Shown: positions 27,345-37,423, counted from the first letter of the stretch. The stretch is DNA of 64,000 nt from Sphingobium herbicidovorans (GCF_002080435.1 NZ_CP020538.1:1364001-1428000), one strand, 5' to 3'. Notes: generated from the sequence alone by a model not told the origin. Numbers and translations are program-made.

Positions 27345-30005
27345 TCAGGAAGCCAAAGACCGGGGCGCCGCGCTTGCGCTGGCGATGTCGATCGCAGCAA
27401 TAAATTCCACGCCCATGCGATCATCGCGCGACCAGCGCACCACCGCATCGGCGCGCAGGCTTTCATTGAACTCGACGGCCAGTTGCGTCCCTTCAGGGAC
27501 ATGCCACAGTCCTTCGATCAGCGCGCCGGTCGCGGAAATATTGCGAATACGGCCGGTGTAGACATGCGCGTCATGATGCACCGCTATCGTCCGCAGCATG
27601 GTCTTTCGTTCTGGACGGCTCGACTGAAAGCCTTCGACCAAGGCTAGGGTGCCGTGACTTTCCTGGCGCTTCAGCACCTCGCCCGCTTCGAGCGGGCGAC
27701 CGTAGACATAGCCCTGAATATGGCTGCACCCAAGTTCGCGGATTAACGCCAGCTCGTCCTGCGTTTCAGCGCCCTCCGCCGTGGTGTCCATGCCCAGCGC
27801 CTCGGCCAGGCTGACGATCGCCCTGATGATCGCACTGTTACGGCTGCCGTTGATCACGGCGCCGCGCACGAAACTCTGATCGATCTTGATCTTGTCGAAC
27901 GGAGCCTTTTTCAGATAGCCGAGCGAAGAATAGCCAGTGCCGAAATCGTCGAGCGCCAGACGTACGCCAATGCCCTTGAGCCGGGCGAACATCGAATCCG
28001 TGCCCTCGTCATCGTTCAGGAACACGCTTTCGGTGATCTCCAGCTCCAGCCGCCCGGGCGCGAGCTGAGCTGCGGCCAGCGCATTCATGACCGTAGCGGG
28101 AAGGCCCGGATTAGCGAACTGGATCGGAGAAACATTGACTGCAACGCGAATATCATCCGCCCACATCGCCGCATCCCGGCAGGCAGTACGAAGCACCCAG
28201 TCGCCGATGGGACCGATCAGGCCGGTCTCCTCCGCAATCGGTATGAACACGGCCGGGGATATGGCGCCGCGTACCGGATGGTTCCAGCGCAGCAGCGCCT
28301 CAAAGCCCGTGATCTGCTCCGTCCCGGACGACACGACAGGTTGATAGACCAGATGCAATCCATCGGCGGCGAGCGCGTAACGCAGATCCTCTTCCAATCG
28401 CCTGCGGTCTTCTGCGTCCGCGTGCATCTCCGCGGAATAGAAGCGATGAACGCCGCGCCCATCACCCTTGGCGGCGTAGAGGGCAAGGTCCGCGTTGCGG
28501 ATCAGCGCGTCAGCCGTATCGCCGTCATGTGGGCAGGAAGAAATGCCGATGGACACGCCGATGACGACTGCCGTTCCCTCGATCGTGTAAGGCTGGCCAA
28601 CCGAACTGATGACCGTCTGCGCCAGTTGAGCCAGCGCGGTGCGGTCATGTCGCCCGGGCAGCAGAATCTTGAATTCGTCGCCGCCCTGCCGCCCCACCAG
28701 CCCGCGTTCACCCACCACGCGCTGGAGCCGCTGGCTCACCTGCCGCAGCAACGCGTCACCGGCAGGATGGCCCAGCGTGTCGTTAACTGATTTGAAGCGA
28801 TCAAGGTCGAGCATCATTAGCGCGCAATCACCCGTACGCCCTTGCGATCCGGCGACCGCGTCCTCCAGCGACCGCAGCATCTGCACCCGATTGGCAAGGC
28901 CGGTGAGAGAGTCGAACTGGGCCAGCCGCTTTACCTCAGCCTGACTGCGGCGCATTTCGGTAAGGTCGGTTCCGCTGCCCCGGAAGCCGTGGAACTGTCC
29001 ATATTCATTGAATACCGGCTGACCGGACATCGACCACCAGCGTTCGTCCTGCGTCGCGGCGGCGCGAACATGAATGTCCGAAAAACCGGTTCGCGCCGAA
29101 AGATGGAAACCCAGCGTGCGCTCACCTCCGCCTTGGCGGTAGTCGCCCGGACAGATGATGTCCGTGATCGGCCGTCCGATCATCTTCTCATCGGCAATGT
29201 CCAGCGTTCCCGCCAGCGTTTCGGAAATATAGCTGAGACATCCCTGACGGTCGGTTTCCCAGAACCACCCCTGACCCGACTGTTCATATTCCTGAAGAAG
29301 CCGATCGGCCCGCTGGGCGCGCAAATCCTGTTGATGGCGCACGATCGCGCGGTCGAGATCCGAATGCGCCTGGCGCACCGCGGCGATCAGCATGACGACG
29401 ATACAACTGAGCAGCAGGCCGATCTGGGCAAAGCCAGCACCCTGGATGATGGATATGATGAGCGTGCCTAGGAAATAGCTGACACCCAGCAGCCGCCGGT
29501 CACCGAAGATGGAAGCGGCGAGCAGCGCGACCGCAACCTCAGCCGCCAGTGAAAGGGATAGCGGGCCGGCAAATTGAGCCGGCCCCATCAGCAGGCTGAA
29601 GGCCATGCCCGACAGCAGGACCGTGGGCAGCATGAGCCATTTCTGAATATGGGGTCGCTGATTCTGAAAATATTCGCCTCTGGGGACGAAGATCAGCACG
29701 CCATCGACCAGCAACATGAAGGCGAAGGTGAGAACATGCATGATGCTGCGGAAATCGAAGAACGATACATGCAGCAGGGTAAGCGTGCACAGCTTGCCCA
29801 GAAGAACCAGCGGCCATAGCCTGGCGATATGGGTGAAGGCTCCCGATATCCAGAAGGCCGACACTTCCGTCCCGCCTTCGGCCAAGCCGAGCGCGATCGC
29901 AAGATCTCCCCGCCGGAACAACGTATCGTTCAACTTGATGCGCGACGGGGCCATGTCCCATGCGTAACGCACAGAAGTTGAGAGAAACTTACCCCAATTG
30001 CCCAT
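27345..30005 (-). CDS. membrane GGDEF-EAL cyclic-di-GMP enzyme with PAS and PilZ domains
   Basis: About six to seven N-terminal membrane helices (a MASE-like sensor) are followed by a PAS-like segment, a diguanylate cyclase domain, a phosphodiesterase domain and a C-terminal PilZ-like domain. The GGDEF signature is intact (RQGGDEF), and the EAL domain keeps FEALLRWNHP, NVSP, EITES, DDFGTGYSSL and KIDQSFV; the later motif reads AEGAET instead of AEGVET. Both activities may therefore exist. PilZ (RKTMLRTIAVHHDA, GALIEGLW) may sense the product. The start is uncertain: no clear ribosome-binding site marks MGNWGKF, and MAPSRIK 17 codons later or a start near 30095 are alternatives. It follows dnaN on the same strand. 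Confidence 0.88.
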   Translation of the reverse strand: MGNWGKFLSTSVRYAWDMAPSRIKLNDTLFRRGDLAIALGLAEGGTEVSAFWISGAFTHIARLWPLVLLGKLCTLTLLHVSFFDFRSIMHVLTFAFMLLVDGVLIFVPRGEYFQNQRPHIQKWLMLPTVLLSGMAFSLLMGPAQFAGPLSLSLAAEVAVALLAASIFGDRRLLGVSYFLGTLIISIIQGAGFAQIGLLLSCIVVMLIAAVRQAHSDLDRAIVRHQQDLRAQRADRLLQEYEQSGQGWFWETDRQGCLSYISETLAGTLDIADEKMIGRPITDIICPGDYRQGGGERTLGFHLSARTGFSDIHVRAAATQDERWWSMSGQPVFNEYGQFHGFRGSGTDLTEMRRSQAEVKRLAQFDSLTGLANRVQMLRSLEDAVAGSQGRTGDCALMMLDLDRFKSVNDTLGHPAGDALLRQVSQRLQRVVGERGLVGRQGGDEFKILLPGRHDRTALAQLAQTVISSVGQPYTIEGTAVVIGVSIGISSCPHDGDTADALIRNADLALYAAKGDGRGVHRFYSAEMHADAEDRRRLEEDLRYALAADGLHLVYQPVVSSGTEQITGFEALLRWNHPVRGAISPAVFIPIAEETGLIGPIGDWVLRTACRDAAMWADDIRVAVNVSPIQFANPGLPATVMNALAAAQLAPGRLELEITESVFLNDDEGTDSMFARLKGIGVRLALDDFGTGYSSLGYLKKAPFDKIKIDQSFVRGAVINGSRNSAIIRAIVSLAEALGMDTTAEGAETQDELALIRELGCSHIQGYVYGRPLEAGEVLKRQESHGTLALVEGFQSSRPERKTMLRTIAVHHDAHVYTGRIRNISATGALIEGLWHVPEGTQLAVEFNESLRADAVVRWSRDDRMGVEFIAAIDIASASAAPRSLAS

Positions 30006-30110
30006 CCGGGAGGAGGCATGAAAAGTGCAGCCGTTCCCTCGCCGTGCTTCGTATTCCAGCATGAGGGAAAGGTCTCTGCCCTCCCCTCTGACCATCAACC
30101 CACGCGCCGT

Positions 30111-31223
30111 TTATACGCGCATGGGCATCAGGACATAGAGCGCGGGGCTGCGGTCATTTTCCCGAATCAGCGTCGGCGCGGCGGCGTCGGCCAGATGCAG
30201 TTCGACGGTCTCGCTGTCGATCTGGCCCAGGATGTCGAGCAGGTATCGGGCGTTGAATCCGATGTCGAATCCTTCTCCCTGAAACACGCCCGGCACCTCT
30301 TCAGCCGCCGTACCGTTTTCCGGGCTGGTGACCGACAAGGTGATCTTGTCGCGATCCAGCGTCATCTTCACAGCCCGCGTCTTTTCGGTGGCGATGGTGG
30401 CCACACGGTCGACACCCTCCTCGAAGCTGCGCGGATCGATCTTGAGCAGCTTATCGTTGGCGGTCGGGATGACGCGGCTGTAATCAGGGAAAGTGCCGTC
30501 GATCAGCTTGCTGGTGAGGATCGCGCTGCCCAGGCCAAAGCGAATCTTGCTGGCGGAAAGCGTAATGGCGACCGATCCATCCACCTCGTCGAGCAGCTTG
30601 CGCAGTTCGCCGATGCATTTGCGGGGTATGATGATGCCCGGCATGCCGTCGGCCCCGTCAGGACGCGGAACCGTGACGCGAGCCAGGCGGTGCCCATCGG
30701 TCGCGGCGGCCTTCAGCACGGGCTGGCCTTCATCCGAAACGTGGAAATATATGCCGTTGAGGTAATAACGCGTTTCTTCCGTCGAGATGGCGAAGCGCGT
30801 CTTGTCGATGATCTGCTTCAATGTCTCGGCCGGCAGTTCAAAGCTGGTCGGCAAATCGCCTTCTGCGATAACGGGGAAGTCGTCGCGCGGCAGGGTCGAC
30901 AGGTTGAAACGCGCCCGGCCCGCCTGGATCAGCATCTTGCCCTCGGCCGCCTGGAGCGAGACCTGGCTGCCCTCTGGCAGCTTGCGGGCAATGTCGAACA
31001 AGGTGTGCGCGGAGATAGTGGTTGCGCCGGGCTGCTCCACCTGCGCCGACACGCTTTCGACGATCTGGAGGTCAAGGTCGGTCGCCATGAGCTTGATCGC
31101 ACCGTCGGCCGACGCCTCGATCAGCACGTTCGACAGGATAGGTATGGTGTTGCGCCGCTCAACCACCGACTGGACGTGGCTCAGGCTCTTCAGGAGCGTT
31201 GCGCGTTCGATGGTGGCCTTCAT
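30111..31223 (-). CDS. dnaN: DNA polymerase III beta sliding clamp
   Basis: The 370-residue protein is the ring clamp that holds DNA polymerases on the template. MKATIERATLLKSLSHVQSV at the N terminus, LPTSFELPAETL, and the ending RSPALYVLMPMRV are characteristic, the last forming part of the hydrophobic pocket bound by polymerase clamp motifs. It is the partner for DnaE2 and ImuB encoded 14 kb away. CAGGGAC precedes the ATG. It is not next to dnaA or recF, as is usual in alphaproteobacteria. Confidence 0.97.
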   Translation of the reverse strand: MKATIERATLLKSLSHVQSVVERRNTIPILSNVLIEASADGAIKLMATDLDLQIVESVSAQVEQPGATTISAHTLFDIARKLPEGSQVSLQAAEGKMLIQAGRARFNLSTLPRDDFPVIAEGDLPTSFELPAETLKQIIDKTRFAISTEETRYYLNGIYFHVSDEGQPVLKAAATDGHRLARVTVPRPDGADGMPGIIIPRKCIGELRKLLDEVDGSVAITLSASKIRFGLGSAILTSKLIDGTFPDYSRVIPTANDKLLKIDPRSFEEGVDRVATIATEKTRAVKMTLDRDKITLSVTSPENGTAAEEVPGVFQGEGFDIGFNARYLLDILGQIDSETVELHLADAAAPTLIRENDRSPALYVLMPMRV

Positions 31224-31392
31224 GTCCCTGTTTGTCCGTTTCTTTTCTGCGCAATGCCCGAAGACGGTCGAATCCGGGCGACAATGATGGATGATCCTTC
31301 ATAGCCACTGTTGCGGCGGCGGCAAGCGCCTGCTGATCGTTTCGCACTCCCAAGGGTTGCAAAAGAGGACATGATGCGCTTTGCCACGGTGG

Positions 31393-31863
31393 ATGAGACG
31401 CGTTCTGGCCCTGATGCTGCTGATCGCCACGCCTGCAGCGGCACGGGATTCCCTTGGCATGTTCGAGGCTTGGGGCGCCTTTCGCGATCCGGCCACGCCG
31501 CGCTGCTACGCCATTTCAAAGCAGGTGGGCCGCCGAGGGACAGGCTTTGCGGCGGTAGGAAGCTGGCCGCGCCAGCGCATACGCGGGCAGGTGCATTTCC
31601 GACTGAGCCGCGTCCGCGCCGAGGATGCGCCAGTGATCCTGAACGTGGGAGAGCGCCGCTTCACCCTGGTCGCCGGTCAGACCGACGCCTGGGCGGCCGA
31701 CCCCCGGGCGGATGCCGCCATCATCGCGGCCATGCGGTCCGCAAGCAGCATGAGCGTGCAGGCAACGGGCGCAAACAGACGCGCCTTTGCGGATACCTAT
31801 ATATTGCGGGGCGCGGCGACAGCGATCGATGCGGCGGCGCTGGGTTGCGCACGCCTGCGTTGA
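31393..31863 (+). CDS. exported hypothetical protein, IalB-like
   Basis: The 156-residue product has a signal peptide (RRVLALMLLIATPAAA) and a mature part with FEAWGAFRDPATPRCYAISK, INVGERRF-like strand LNVGERRFTLVAGQTDAW, MRSASSMSVQATG and a final Cys (LGCARLR). This pattern resembles the invasion-associated locus B family, which often lies just upstream of rlmN in alphaproteobacteria. The two Cys could form a disulfide. The ATG is chosen as the start of the signal peptide. Confidence 0.62.
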   Translation: MRRVLALMLLIATPAAARDSLGMFEAWGAFRDPATPRCYAISKQVGRRGTGFAAVGSWPRQRIRGQVHFRLSRVRAEDAPVILNVGERRFTLVAGQTDAWAADPRADAAIIAAMRSASSMSVQATGANRRAFADTYILRGAATAIDAAALGCARLR

Positions 31864-31935
31864 CGCGCCGGAGCAGCCGCGAAGGCGGCAACGGCATCAC
31901 TTTATAAATCACGCGAAATCGGCTATGGGCCGCGC

Positions 31936-33195
31936 ATGCAATCATCCGCCAACCCGCTGATGCCGATTCCCGGCGCTATCGATCCTGTGCCAGTCCCGCG
32001 CGCCGTGACGCCTCGTGAGGATGGGCGCGTGGACATGATGGGCCTTTCGCGCCCGCAGATGAAGAGCGCGCTGGAGGAAGCGGGGCTTGATCAGAAGCAG
32101 GCGAAGTTGCGCTCCAAGCAGTTGTTCCATTGGCTCTATCATCGCGGCGAAACAGATTTCGATGCAATGACTGATCTCGCCAAGCCGATGCGCGCATGGA
32201 TGGCGGAACGCTTTGTCGTTGGCCGTCCGGAAGTGGTTGAGGCGCAGGTGTCGATTGACGGCACGCGGAAATGGCTGCTGCGGTCCGACGACGGGCAGGA
32301 TTATGAAATGGTGTTCATCCCCGATGCCGATCGGGGGACCCTGTGCGTGTCGAGCCAGGTGGGTTGCACCCTAAACTGCCGTTTCTGCCATACCGGCACG
32401 ATGCGGCTCGTGCGCAACCTGACGCCCGGCGAGATCGTCGGGCAGGTGATGCTGGCACGTGATGCGCTGGGCGAGTGGCCCAAGGGGAGCATGGCGTCGG
32501 CCAATGACGACGAGACGGACGACACGCCACAATATACGGCAGACGGGCGGATGCTGACCAACATCGTCATGATGGGCATGGGCGAGCCGCTCTATAATTT
32601 CGACCATGTGCGGGACGCGCTCAAGGTGGTCATGGATGGTGACGGGCTGGCGTTGTCCAAGCGGCGAATTACCCTTTCAACCTCCGGCGTTGTGCCGATG
32701 ATGGCGCGCGCGGGCGCGGAGATCGGCGTCAATCTCGCGGTATCGTTGCACGCCGTGACCAAGGATGTACGTGACGAGTTAGTGCCGTTGAACAAGAAAT
32801 ACGGGATCGAGCAGCTGTTGCAGGCCTGCGCCGACTATCCCAACGCGAACAATGCGCGGCGCATCACGTTCGAATATGTGATGATCAAGGACAAGAATGA
32901 CAGCGACGAGGATGCGCGCGAACTGGTGCGGCTTCTTCGCCACTACAGATTGCCCGCGAAGGTCAATCTGATCCCGTTCAACCCCTGGCCGGGCACTGAC
33001 TATCAATGTTCGACGCCCGAACGGATCAAGCGTTTTTCCGAGATCGTTTTCGAAGGTGGAATTTCCGCCCCGGTACGCACCCCGCGCGGTCGCGACATCA
33101 TGGCTGCGTGCGGACAACTCAAATCCGCTTCCGAGAAGAAGAGTCGCGCGGAACTGGATCGGCTGGCGGCGGAAAAGCAGGCCGCGCTGGGATAG
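31936..33195 (+). CDS. rlmN: 23S rRNA (adenine2503-C2)/tRNA methyltransferase RlmN
   Basis: This 419-residue radical-SAM enzyme methylates A2503 of 23S rRNA and A37 of some tRNAs. The iron-sulfur cluster motif CTLNCRFC (CxxxCxxC) is present, followed by [10 protein letters not shown] (SAM binding), [10 protein letters not shown] and the catalytic Cys region [13 protein letters not shown] Pro-rich N-terminal extension of about 25 residues and a basic tail are unremarkable. The gene follows the IalB-like gene by 72 bases. Confidence 0.97.
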   Translation: MQSSANPLMPIPGAIDPVPVPRAVTPREDGRVDMMGLSRPQMKSALEEAGLDQKQAKLRSKQLFHWLYHRGETDFDAMTDLAKPMRAWMAERFVVGRPEVVEAQVSIDGTRKWLLRSDDGQDYEMVFIPDADRGTLCVSSQVGCTLNCRFCHTGTMRLVRNLTPGEIVGQVMLARDALGEWPKGSMASANDDETDDTPQYTADGRMLTNIVMMGMGEPLYNFDHVRDALKVVMDGDGLALSKRRITLSTSGVVPMMARAGAEIGVNLAVSLHAVTKDVRDELVPLNKKYGIEQLLQACADYPNANNARRITFEYVMIKDKNDSDEDARELVRLLRHYRLPAKVNLIPFNPWPGTDYQCSTPERIKRFSEIVFEGGISAPVRTPRGRDIMAACGQLKSASEKKSRAELDRLAAEKQAALG

Positions 33196-33209
33196 CCGCA
33201 GCGGGAAAT

Positions 33210-33674
33210 TCAGCGGGGCGAACCCGGCTCGCTGATTTCCTCTTCGCCACGTTCATTTTCCCGTGGCTTGAGTGGCGCCATGATCCAGAAGGTCAGCAGC
33301 GTAAAGCCGGTCAGGACAACCGCGACGTCATATTTGTTCAGCCCGGCTGCCAAACCGATCGCACCGGTAATCCACAGGCTGGCGGCGGTGGCCGTGCCCC
33401 TGACCGAATGTCGTTGCTGCAGGATCGCACCGCCGCCCAGGAAACCGATGCCAGCGATGACGCCCTCCAGCACGCGGGCAAGGGCGGAGGCATCCTGCGC
33501 CACCGTCGACTCCACGGCCTGCACAAAGCCACAGCTGGCCACAGCGACCAGCGGAAAGGTGCGCAAGCCCGCGCTGCGCTCCGCCTGCTCCCTGTTCCAG
33601 CCGATGGGCAGCGCCAGGCAATAGGCGATAGCAATCGGAACAAGGTGTGGCAGCACGGAAAACGTCTCGATCAT
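33210..33674 (-). CDS. MgtC/SapB family membrane protein
   Basis: The 154-residue protein has four helices and the family signatures IGWNREQAERSAGLRTFPLV, GVIAGIGFLGGGAIL and VRGTATAASLWITGAIGLA. It lacks the C-terminal ACT-like domain of Salmonella MgtC and so belongs with the short SapB-like form. Members are linked to magnesium limitation and to regulation of membrane ATPases; the role here is unknown. A TTG three codons earlier is an alternative start; no clear ribosome-binding site is visible. Confidence 0.85.
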   Translation of the reverse strand: MIETFSVLPHLVPIAIAYCLALPIGWNREQAERSAGLRTFPLVAVASCGFVQAVESTVAQDASALARVLEGVIAGIGFLGGGAILQQRHSVRGTATAASLWITGAIGLAAGLNKYDVAVVLTGFTLLTFWIMAPLKPRENERGEEEISEPGSPR

Positions 33675-33719
33675 GAGCGTCAAACGCGCGAAGGTGAATT
33701 CGGATGCGGAACGAACCCG

Positions 33720-34610
33720 CTAATCGCAATCAGGATCCTCCAACAAGCGAGGGATGAGCGGCAACAGTTCGCGGGCCAGGAAGCCGATAGAGCCGACGGT
33801 CTGCGCGAGCGTCCGCCCGGCCTTTCCGTGCACCCAGCTTCCCCACGCAGCGGCACGCATTGGCTCCGATCCGCGCGCCGCGAGACCGCCCACGATTCCC
33901 GCTAGCACGTCCCCCGAACCGCCAGTCGCCAAACCGACGCAGCCGCCCTCGTGAAGCAGGCAGGCGCCATCCGGGCCTGCAATGACGCTGCGGTCGCCCT
34001 TCAGGATCACGATGGCTCGAAAATCACTAGCCACGCGCAGCGCAATGGCGGCCGGGTCTTGGGCAATCGCCTCGGCGCTCAGGCCTGTAAGAATGGCCAT
34101 CTCACCATGATGCGGCGTCAGGATGACATGCCCGTCATGGGCAGCGATCAGGGACCGCAGTTCCCGTCCCGATGTCAGCGCGGCCGCATCCAGGATGATG
34201 CTTACCTCAGGTCCGGCGGCGGCCAGGATCGCTGCCACAAATTCGTCGGTATGCGCGCTTATATTCATGCCCGGACCAAGGACCAGCGCATCGCACCGCT
34301 CAAGTTGGGACGTCAGCAGGCGAGCAGCTCCAGCGGCAATTTCACCATCGCCCTGCGCAGGGAGCGCAATCATCGCCGCTTCCGGCACCAGCACGCCAAG
34401 CGACATGGCTGCCGATCGCACCGTGGCCATCTGAAGCTTGCCAGCGCCTGCCCGCAGCGCGGCTTCTCCCGTCAGGCGCAAGGCGCCCGGTACGAACTCC
34501 GCCCCGCCGACGACGAGCACCCGACCACGGCTGTTCTTGTCCGAATCGCTGTCGAGTGTGGGAAGGGGATGGGCGCGCAGCCATGCCGCATCAAGCGCAG
34601 CGGGCGTCAT
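33720..34610 (-). CDS. nnrD: ADP/ATP-dependent (S)-NAD(P)H-hydrate dehydratase
   Basis: The 296-residue protein belongs to the ribokinase-like CARKD family that repairs hydrated NAD(P)H. Key segments are GRVLVVGGAEFVPGALRLTG, LGPGMN, LTPHHGEMAILTG, VILKGDRSVI and the nucleotide/active-site TGGSGDVLAGIVGGLAARG. Many bacteria fuse it to the NnrE epimerase domain; that domain is absent here. The start overlaps the stop of the histidine phosphatase by ATGA. Confidence 0.93.
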   Translation of the reverse strand: MTPAALDAAWLRAHPLPTLDSDSDKNSRGRVLVVGGAEFVPGALRLTGEAALRAGAGKLQMATVRSAAMSLGVLVPEAAMIALPAQGDGEIAAGAARLLTSQLERCDALVLGPGMNISAHTDEFVAAILAAAGPEVSIILDAAALTSGRELRSLIAAHDGHVILTPHHGEMAILTGLSAEAIAQDPAAIALRVASDFRAIVILKGDRSVIAGPDGACLLHEGGCVGLATGGSGDVLAGIVGGLAARGSEPMRAAAWGSWVHGKAGRTLAQTVGSIGFLARELLPLIPRLLEDPDCD

Positions 34611-35374
34611 CCGCGGGCGCCCGCGATGGCGTCGGGCTCCCGGGTAACCTCGGTCGCCTCTTCCTCCATCGGCGCGGTCACATTGTACCGCCGCAGCACC
34701 AAACCCCCACGGTGGCCTTGTGAAGGATCATAGACATAGTCGGTGATCGCGCAATTCGCGACGTCTCCTGCCCGGTCTATCGCCAATATCTCGGTCTCGT
34801 TCAGCGATTCTATAATGTAGCGCAGGCACAGCACGACGACCTGATGCGTAAAGATAATCACTCGCCGCCCTGCATAGTGCAGCGATATGGTGTCCATGAC
34901 GGAACGGAGCCGCAGGATGACGTCACACCAACTCTCTCCGCCGGGCGAGCGGTGATAGAATTTACCCAGCATCCGCCGGAATTCATATTGTTCAGGCTCC
35001 AGATTGCGGATGCCCGGGGTGGTCAGGCCATCCAAGATTCCGAATTCCTTTTCGCGCAGCCGCTCATCGAAGCAAATCGGTTCATCGAGGATTGCGCCCC
35101 CGGCATCGCGAAAAATCTGCGCTGTCTGGAACGCGCGAAGATAGGGGGAGGATAGCAGGATTTCAGGGCGGCTGTCCTGCGGCTCGTCGGCAAACCAATG
35201 GCCCAGCGCCCGTGCCTGTTCGCGACCGAGCGGGCTTAGCGGCACATCGGCATCACGAACGGACAACGCAATCCTGTCCGCCTGAGCCTCAGTAGCGACA
35301 TCGCGCGCGACATTGCCGGCACTCTGACCATGGCGGACTATTATGAGCTGGCTTGGCCAATGAAGGGACGCCAC
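34607..35374 (-). CDS. histidine phosphatase family protein (phosphoglycerate mutase-like)
   Basis: The 255-residue enzyme shows the RHG phospho-histidine motif in IIVRHGQSAGN, the arginine region LSSPYLRAFQTA, the acid in FDERLREKEFG and the second His in IIFTHQVVVLCL. These define the histidine phosphatase superfamily; whether it acts on phosphoglycerate or on another phosphoester cannot be told. Translational coupling to nnrD suggests metabolite repair or clean-up. Confidence 0.87.
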   Translation of the reverse strand: MASLHWPSQLIIVRHGQSAGNVARDVATEAQADRIALSVRDADVPLSPLGREQARALGHWFADEPQDSRPEILLSSPYLRAFQTAQIFRDAGGAILDEPICFDERLREKEFGILDGLTTPGIRNLEPEQYEFRRMLGKFYHRSPGGESWCDVILRLRSVMDTISLHYAGRRVIIFTHQVVVLCLRYIIESLNETEILAIDRAGDVANCAITDYVYDPSQGHRGGLVLRRYNVTAPMEEEATEVTREPDAIAGARG

Positions 35375-35480
35375 GCGATCTTCTGCCTTTCATGCTGGAA
35401 ATACCCAAGCATGAAGAACGGTCGCGTTGCTGCTTTGATCCCGACGACAAGCCCCTCATCATGAGGATGCGTCTTGGAAA

Positions 35481-35555
35481 TGGTGACCCCTACGGGAATC
35501 GAACCCGTGTTTCAGCCGTGAAAGGGCCGCGTCCTAACCGCTAGACGAAGGGGCC
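35481..35555 (-). tRNA. tRNA-Glu (anticodon TTC)
   Basis: The minus strand folds as a full 75-base tRNA: acceptor GGCCCCT pairing with AGGGGTC, the D-arm with AGCGGTTAGGAC, the anticodon loop CTTTCAC giving TTC, the T-arm with GGTTCGATTCC, and an encoded CCA end. The sequence is close to canonical proteobacterial tRNA-Glu. It lies alone between recJ and the histidine phosphatase; nothing integrase-like is near it. Confidence 0.97.
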
Positions 35556-35602
35556 ATATGCAGAGCGCCTTTGGCGGTGCTGCGAAGCGAGGGCGGCTTT
35601 AG

Positions 35603-35630
35603 GGGGGGAGGTTGCAACGGTCAACCCCCT
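35603..35630. terminator. possible hairpin downstream of recJ
   Basis: GGTTG and CAACC flank a 7-base loop, with G-rich and C-rich flanks that extend the stem through a mismatch. It lies 27 bases past the recJ stop and upstream of the tRNA gene, so it may end recJ transcripts. No clear T-run. Confidence 0.35.
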
Positions 35631-35656
35631 TGTGACAGGAAAAACGACCTCGCCTT

Positions 35657-37423
35657 TCAATCAACCCAGGCCGCGTCTTCCAGATGCAGTTCAGCGGCAG
35701 GGCGGCTGCCCCAGTCATCGATCTTGGCCCGGCCCGCGACCCAAAGCCGCCGATCGCGCGGAGCGCCCAATATGGCCTGTCCAAGGTCGCTTTCCGCCTG
35801 GCGGAAGGCGATCGTCTTGATCGATCGGCCATCCTCGCCAGCCATGATGGCGCGCAGATGCCCGTTGCCCACAATGTCGGCCTTGACCACGCGCATCGGC
35901 CCAGCGACCACCAGGGGTGCCGGCCAACCCGCACCATAGGGCCCCCCCGCTTCGATCGCAGCGACGAAATCCGGATTTACTCCCGCTGGAGCCAGCACGG
36001 CATCGATCAACAGCGCACGGTCATCCCGTGCGCGGGTGACGGCGGCAGCGAGCCGTTCGTCCAGAAATTCCGCAAGGGCATCCAGCTTGTCCGCCGCCAC
36101 CGTCAAACCGGCAGCCATGGCGTGACCGCCCCCCGCGATCAGCAGGCCGCTATCCTTCGCCGCCAGCACCGCCGCGCCAAGGTCTACGCCGGAAATGGAG
36201 CGGCCCGATCCTTTGCCCATGCCCGTTTCATCAATGGCGATGATGATGGCGGGGCGACCTGCCTTTTCCTTGATGCGGCCCGCTACGATGCCGATAACGC
36301 CGGGATGCCAACCAGAGCCAGCGATCACCGCGACAGCACGGTTGCCCTGTGCGGCGAGAAGTTCCTCGGCCTCGGCCTGGACCGTAGATTCGATGGCTCG
36401 GCGTTCCTCGTTCAATTGGTCGAGTTCAGCGGCGATGTGTGCGGCTTCCAACGGATCTTCGGTAGTTAGCAGCCGTACGCCCAGATCCGCCTTGCCAACC
36501 CGCCCACCCGCATTGATGCGCGGTCCAAGAGCAAAGCCAAGATCATGGCAGAGCGGCGCCCGGCTAAGACGGCTGGCATCGATCAGCGCGGCAATGCCGA
36601 TATTGCGGCGCTTGGCCATCACCTTCAACCCCTGGGCTACAAAGGCGCGGTTGAGCCCTTTGAGCTGCGCAACGTCGGCCACGGTGCCGAGCGCCACGAT
36701 GTCGAGCAGGTCCATCAGCGCCGGTTCGGCCCGCTGGTTGAACCAGCCCCGTTGGCGCAGAACGCGGATCAGGGCGGCGCCCAGCAGGAACGCGACCCCG
36801 ACCGCCGCCAGATGGCCGTGGACGGAGGCTTCCGCCGCCTCATCCAACCGGTTCGGATTGACGAGGGCGAAAGCCTCGGGGAGCACCGCTGCGCATTTGT
36901 GATGATCGACAACAACGACATCGACGCCGACGGCCTTGGCCATGGCGAGCGCCTCAAAAGCCTGCGCCCCGCAATCGACCGTGACGATCAGGGTCGCACC
37001 CTCCCCCGCCAGCCGCACCAACGCTTCGCCCGACGGACCATATCCTTCCATCAGGCGGTCAGGAATATAGGGGCGCGCGGCAAGGCCCAGGTCACGCAGC
37101 AGGCGGATCAGCAAGGCCGCACTGGTCGCGCCATCTACGTCATAATCACCGAAAATACGGACATGCTCACCCTTTTCCACCGCATCGGCCAACCGTTCAG
37201 CGGCGCTGTCCATGTCGCGAAACAGGCTTGGGTCTGGCATGAAGTGACGGATCGTCGGATTGCGGTGCGCATCCACCGCGTCACGGGGGCAGCCTCGCGC
37301 CATCAGCAGCTGCGTAACCAGGTCGTCCGGCAGATAGCCCGGCTCCCGAGCGTCCGCGCCAGCGCCGCGCCAGCGCCAGGGTTGTCCAAGGATTGATCGG
37401 GATATGTTGAGCGCGACGTTCAT
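35657..37423 (-). CDS. recJ: single-stranded-DNA-specific 5'-3' exonuclease RecJ
   Basis: This 588-residue nuclease of the DHH family acts in recombination and mismatch repair. Motif I is in RIFGDYDVDGATSAAL, motif II in VTVDCGAQ, motif III is VVDHHKC, and the DHHA1-like region contains GRSISGVDLGAA and GGGHAMAAGL. The C-terminal OB-fold part ends near LHLEDAAWVD. The length fits the family. Confidence 0.95.
   Translation of the reverse strand: MNVALNISRSILGQPWRWRGAGADAREPGYLPDDLVTQLLMARGCPRDAVDAHRNPTIRHFMPDPSLFRDMDSAAERLADAVEKGEHVRIFGDYDVDGATSAALLIRLLRDLGLAARPYIPDRLMEGYGPSGEALVRLAGEGATLIVTVDCGAQAFEALAMAKAVGVDVVVVDHHKCAAVLPEAFALVNPNRLDEAAEASVHGHLAAVGVAFLLGAALIRVLRQRGWFNQRAEPALMDLLDIVALGTVADVAQLKGLNRAFVAQGLKVMAKRRNIGIAALIDASRLSRAPLCHDLGFALGPRINAGGRVGKADLGVRLLTTEDPLEAAHIAAELDQLNEERRAIESTVQAEAEELLAAQGNRAVAVIAGSGWHPGVIGIVAGRIKEKAGRPAIIIAIDETGMGKGSGRSISGVDLGAAVLAAKDSGLLIAGGGHAMAAGLTVAADKLDALAEFLDERLAAAVTRARDDRALLIDAVLAPAGVNPDFVAAIEAGGPYGAGWPAPLVVAGPMRVVKADIVGNGHLRAIMAGEDGRSIKTIAFRQAESDLGQAILGAPRDRRLWVAGRAKIDDWGSRPAAELHLEDAAWVD

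Noticed and set aside
25895..27502. A 535-residue open frame antisense to the TonB-dependent receptor.
   Set aside because: No ribosome-binding site, shadow composition, and the opposite strand encodes a recognisable receptor.
35481..35555. tRNA-Glu as a possible integration site of a mobile element.
   Set aside because: No integrase, direct repeat of the tRNA end or foreign gene lies near it.
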